NCBI GenBank assembly: GCA_964019425.1
Contig: OZ025832.1
Coordinates: forward strand, 496,001-560,000
DNA length: 64,000 nt
From: Flectonema sp. DT1601
Lineage: Eukaryota > Euglenozoa > Diplonemea > Diplonemida > Diplonemidae
Direction: 5' to 3'
A model generated the notes under the pieces. It ran no database searches. It saw only the letters and a list, made by a program, of their open reading frames with translations, and was not told where the DNA came from. Made by a program: the position numbers and the translations under genes. Shown piece after piece: positions 63,251 through 64,000 of the stretch; position 1 is the stretch's first letter; each line of letters begins with the position of its first letter.

Positions 63251-64000
63251 ATGAATACGGGAGCTGATTGTGGAAAAGAACGTCGGAAATTAAAAGGAAC
63301 AGTTGAAGAGAAAACGCTACTCGCATTACACGTGTTGGTTGTTCTACTTGTAGTATGGTTTCACGACTGGTTACCAGAACCAAAAGGAGTTGATGCACCA
63401 CTAAATGAGTTTAGTGCTGGTAGAAGTATCCAACATTTATCAAACATTGTTGGTACAGGAGTTAGGACTGTTGGATCGAAGGCAAATGATATCGCTGTTC
63501 CTCAATACTTGCTTAGAGAGCTCAGAAAGATATCTCGTGATGCTGCTACAGAACTTGAGCTTGACATTGAAATTCAGTGGCCAAGTGGAGGATTCACAAC
63601 TCCTTTCTTAGGAAACTTCGTCAACACTTACTCAAAGGTGACTAATATCATAGCAAGACTTCGACCAAAAGGATCTTACAATGAGACCCATCCATCACTA
63701 TTGGTATCCGCGCATTATGACTCCGCCTTAGGTACTGTTGGAGCTTCAGATGACTGCGTTAACATCGCAACGATGATCGAATTAGTTCGTCTTCTTGCTG
63801 CTAACAAATCTCCTCAAGAAGGTGTAAAATTATTTTCTGAAACTCACAACCGTAACAATGCAATTATATTTAATTTTAACGGAGCTGAAGAGACTAATTG
63901 GCAAGCAGCACACGGATTTATAACTCAACACAGATGGGCTAAAGATATTAAAGCAATGATTAACTTAGAGGCATCAGGAACAGGAGGTAGAGAGATAGTA
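63251..64000 (+). CDS. M28-family metallopeptidase, ERMP1-like, 5' part
   Basis: The frame is open to the right edge (250 codons). The N terminus has a basic cytoplasmic stretch, then a membrane anchor (LLALHVLVVLLVVWFHDWLP). The luminal part matches ER metallopeptidase 1 / Fxna proteins: VGTGVRTVGSKANDIAV, LLVSAHYDSALGTVGASDDC (zinc His and bridging Asp), and FNFNGAEETNWQAAHGFITQ (catalytic Glu-Glu). NLEASGTGGREIV follows. It is likely a zinc aminopeptidase-type enzyme in the ER membrane. Family B copy 3 directly precedes the ATG, so the 5' untranslated region is made of that element. Confidence 0.9.
   Translation, partial: MNTGADCGKERRKLKGTVEEKTLLALHVLVVLLVVWFHDWLPEPKGVDAPLNEFSAGRSIQHLSNIVGTGVRTVGSKANDIAVPQYLLRELRKISRDAATELELDIEIQWPSGGFTTPFLGNFVNTYSKVTNIIARLRPKGSYNETHPSLLVSAHYDSALGTVGASDDCVNIATMIELVRLLAANKSPQEGVKLFSETHNRNNAIIFNFNGAEETNWQAAHGFITQHRWAKDIKAMINLEASGTGGREIV

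Noticed and set aside
1-64000. tRNA, rRNA, U1/U2/U6 snRNA or spliced-leader RNA genes
   Set aside because: No complete tRNA arm set with a proper T loop, no rRNA core and no diagnostic snRNA core was found by eye; short resemblances (such as GCTTACCTG near 21030) are too weak.

Overview
The window looks like nuclear DNA from a free-living or flagellate-like protist. Protein genes are moderately AT-rich and use all three standard stops. Spacers are saturated with A and T homopolymer runs. I recognise 21 protein genes, and all of them read on the + strand. Most start codons have a pyrimidine-rich stretch ending in AG about 7-40 bases upstream. One-way gene order plus an acceptor-like AG before each gene resembles the polycistronic, trans-spliced layout of Euglenozoa. 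Two genes also carry short GT-AG introns (about 58-80 nt). I infer a euglenozoan-like or otherwise trans-splicing protist, but cannot fix the lineage.

Layout. Positions 1-6014 hold the 3' part of a PPR protein, a phosphatidylserine synthase, a long coiled-coil protein with a poly-Q tract, and a lysine/glutamate-rich protein with two introns. Positions 6724-9552 encode a large surface protein with a beta-repeat ectodomain and about seven membrane segments. A 7.3-kb gene desert follows. Then come a beta-carbonic anhydrase, an unassigned protein with a possible cold-shock-like start, a LysM protein, a ubiquitin-like/ankyrin protein, a WD40 protein and a small secreted Cys-rich protein. A second desert (28.5-34.6 kb) precedes a PP2C phosphatase, and a third (36.1-41.4 kb) precedes a small basic helical protein. 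Two tandem secreted phospholipase C-type phosphoesterases follow, then a four-exon protein with a CTD-interaction domain, and a TPR plus GT61 glycosyltransferase.

The most rearranged part is 52351-58919. Two copies of a ubiquitin-like/BspA-type LRR gene, each followed by pieces of a decayed LINE reverse transcriptase, are enclosed by a 147-bp near-perfect inverted repeat. The window ends with an unknown protein carrying YKPFA repeats and the 5' part of an ERMP1-like M28 metallopeptidase.

The deserts are not empty. They hold several families of 100-180 bp dispersed elements, mostly in + orientation. Some end in short simple-sequence tails such as (AAATA)n. In at least two families, hairpin arms change in a compensatory way between copies, which suggests they act or spread as structured RNAs. 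One copy directly abuts the start codon of the M28 gene and another lies just upstream of the carbonic anhydrase. These RNA-like families and the inverted-repeat Ub-LRR locus are the best candidates for something undescribed.
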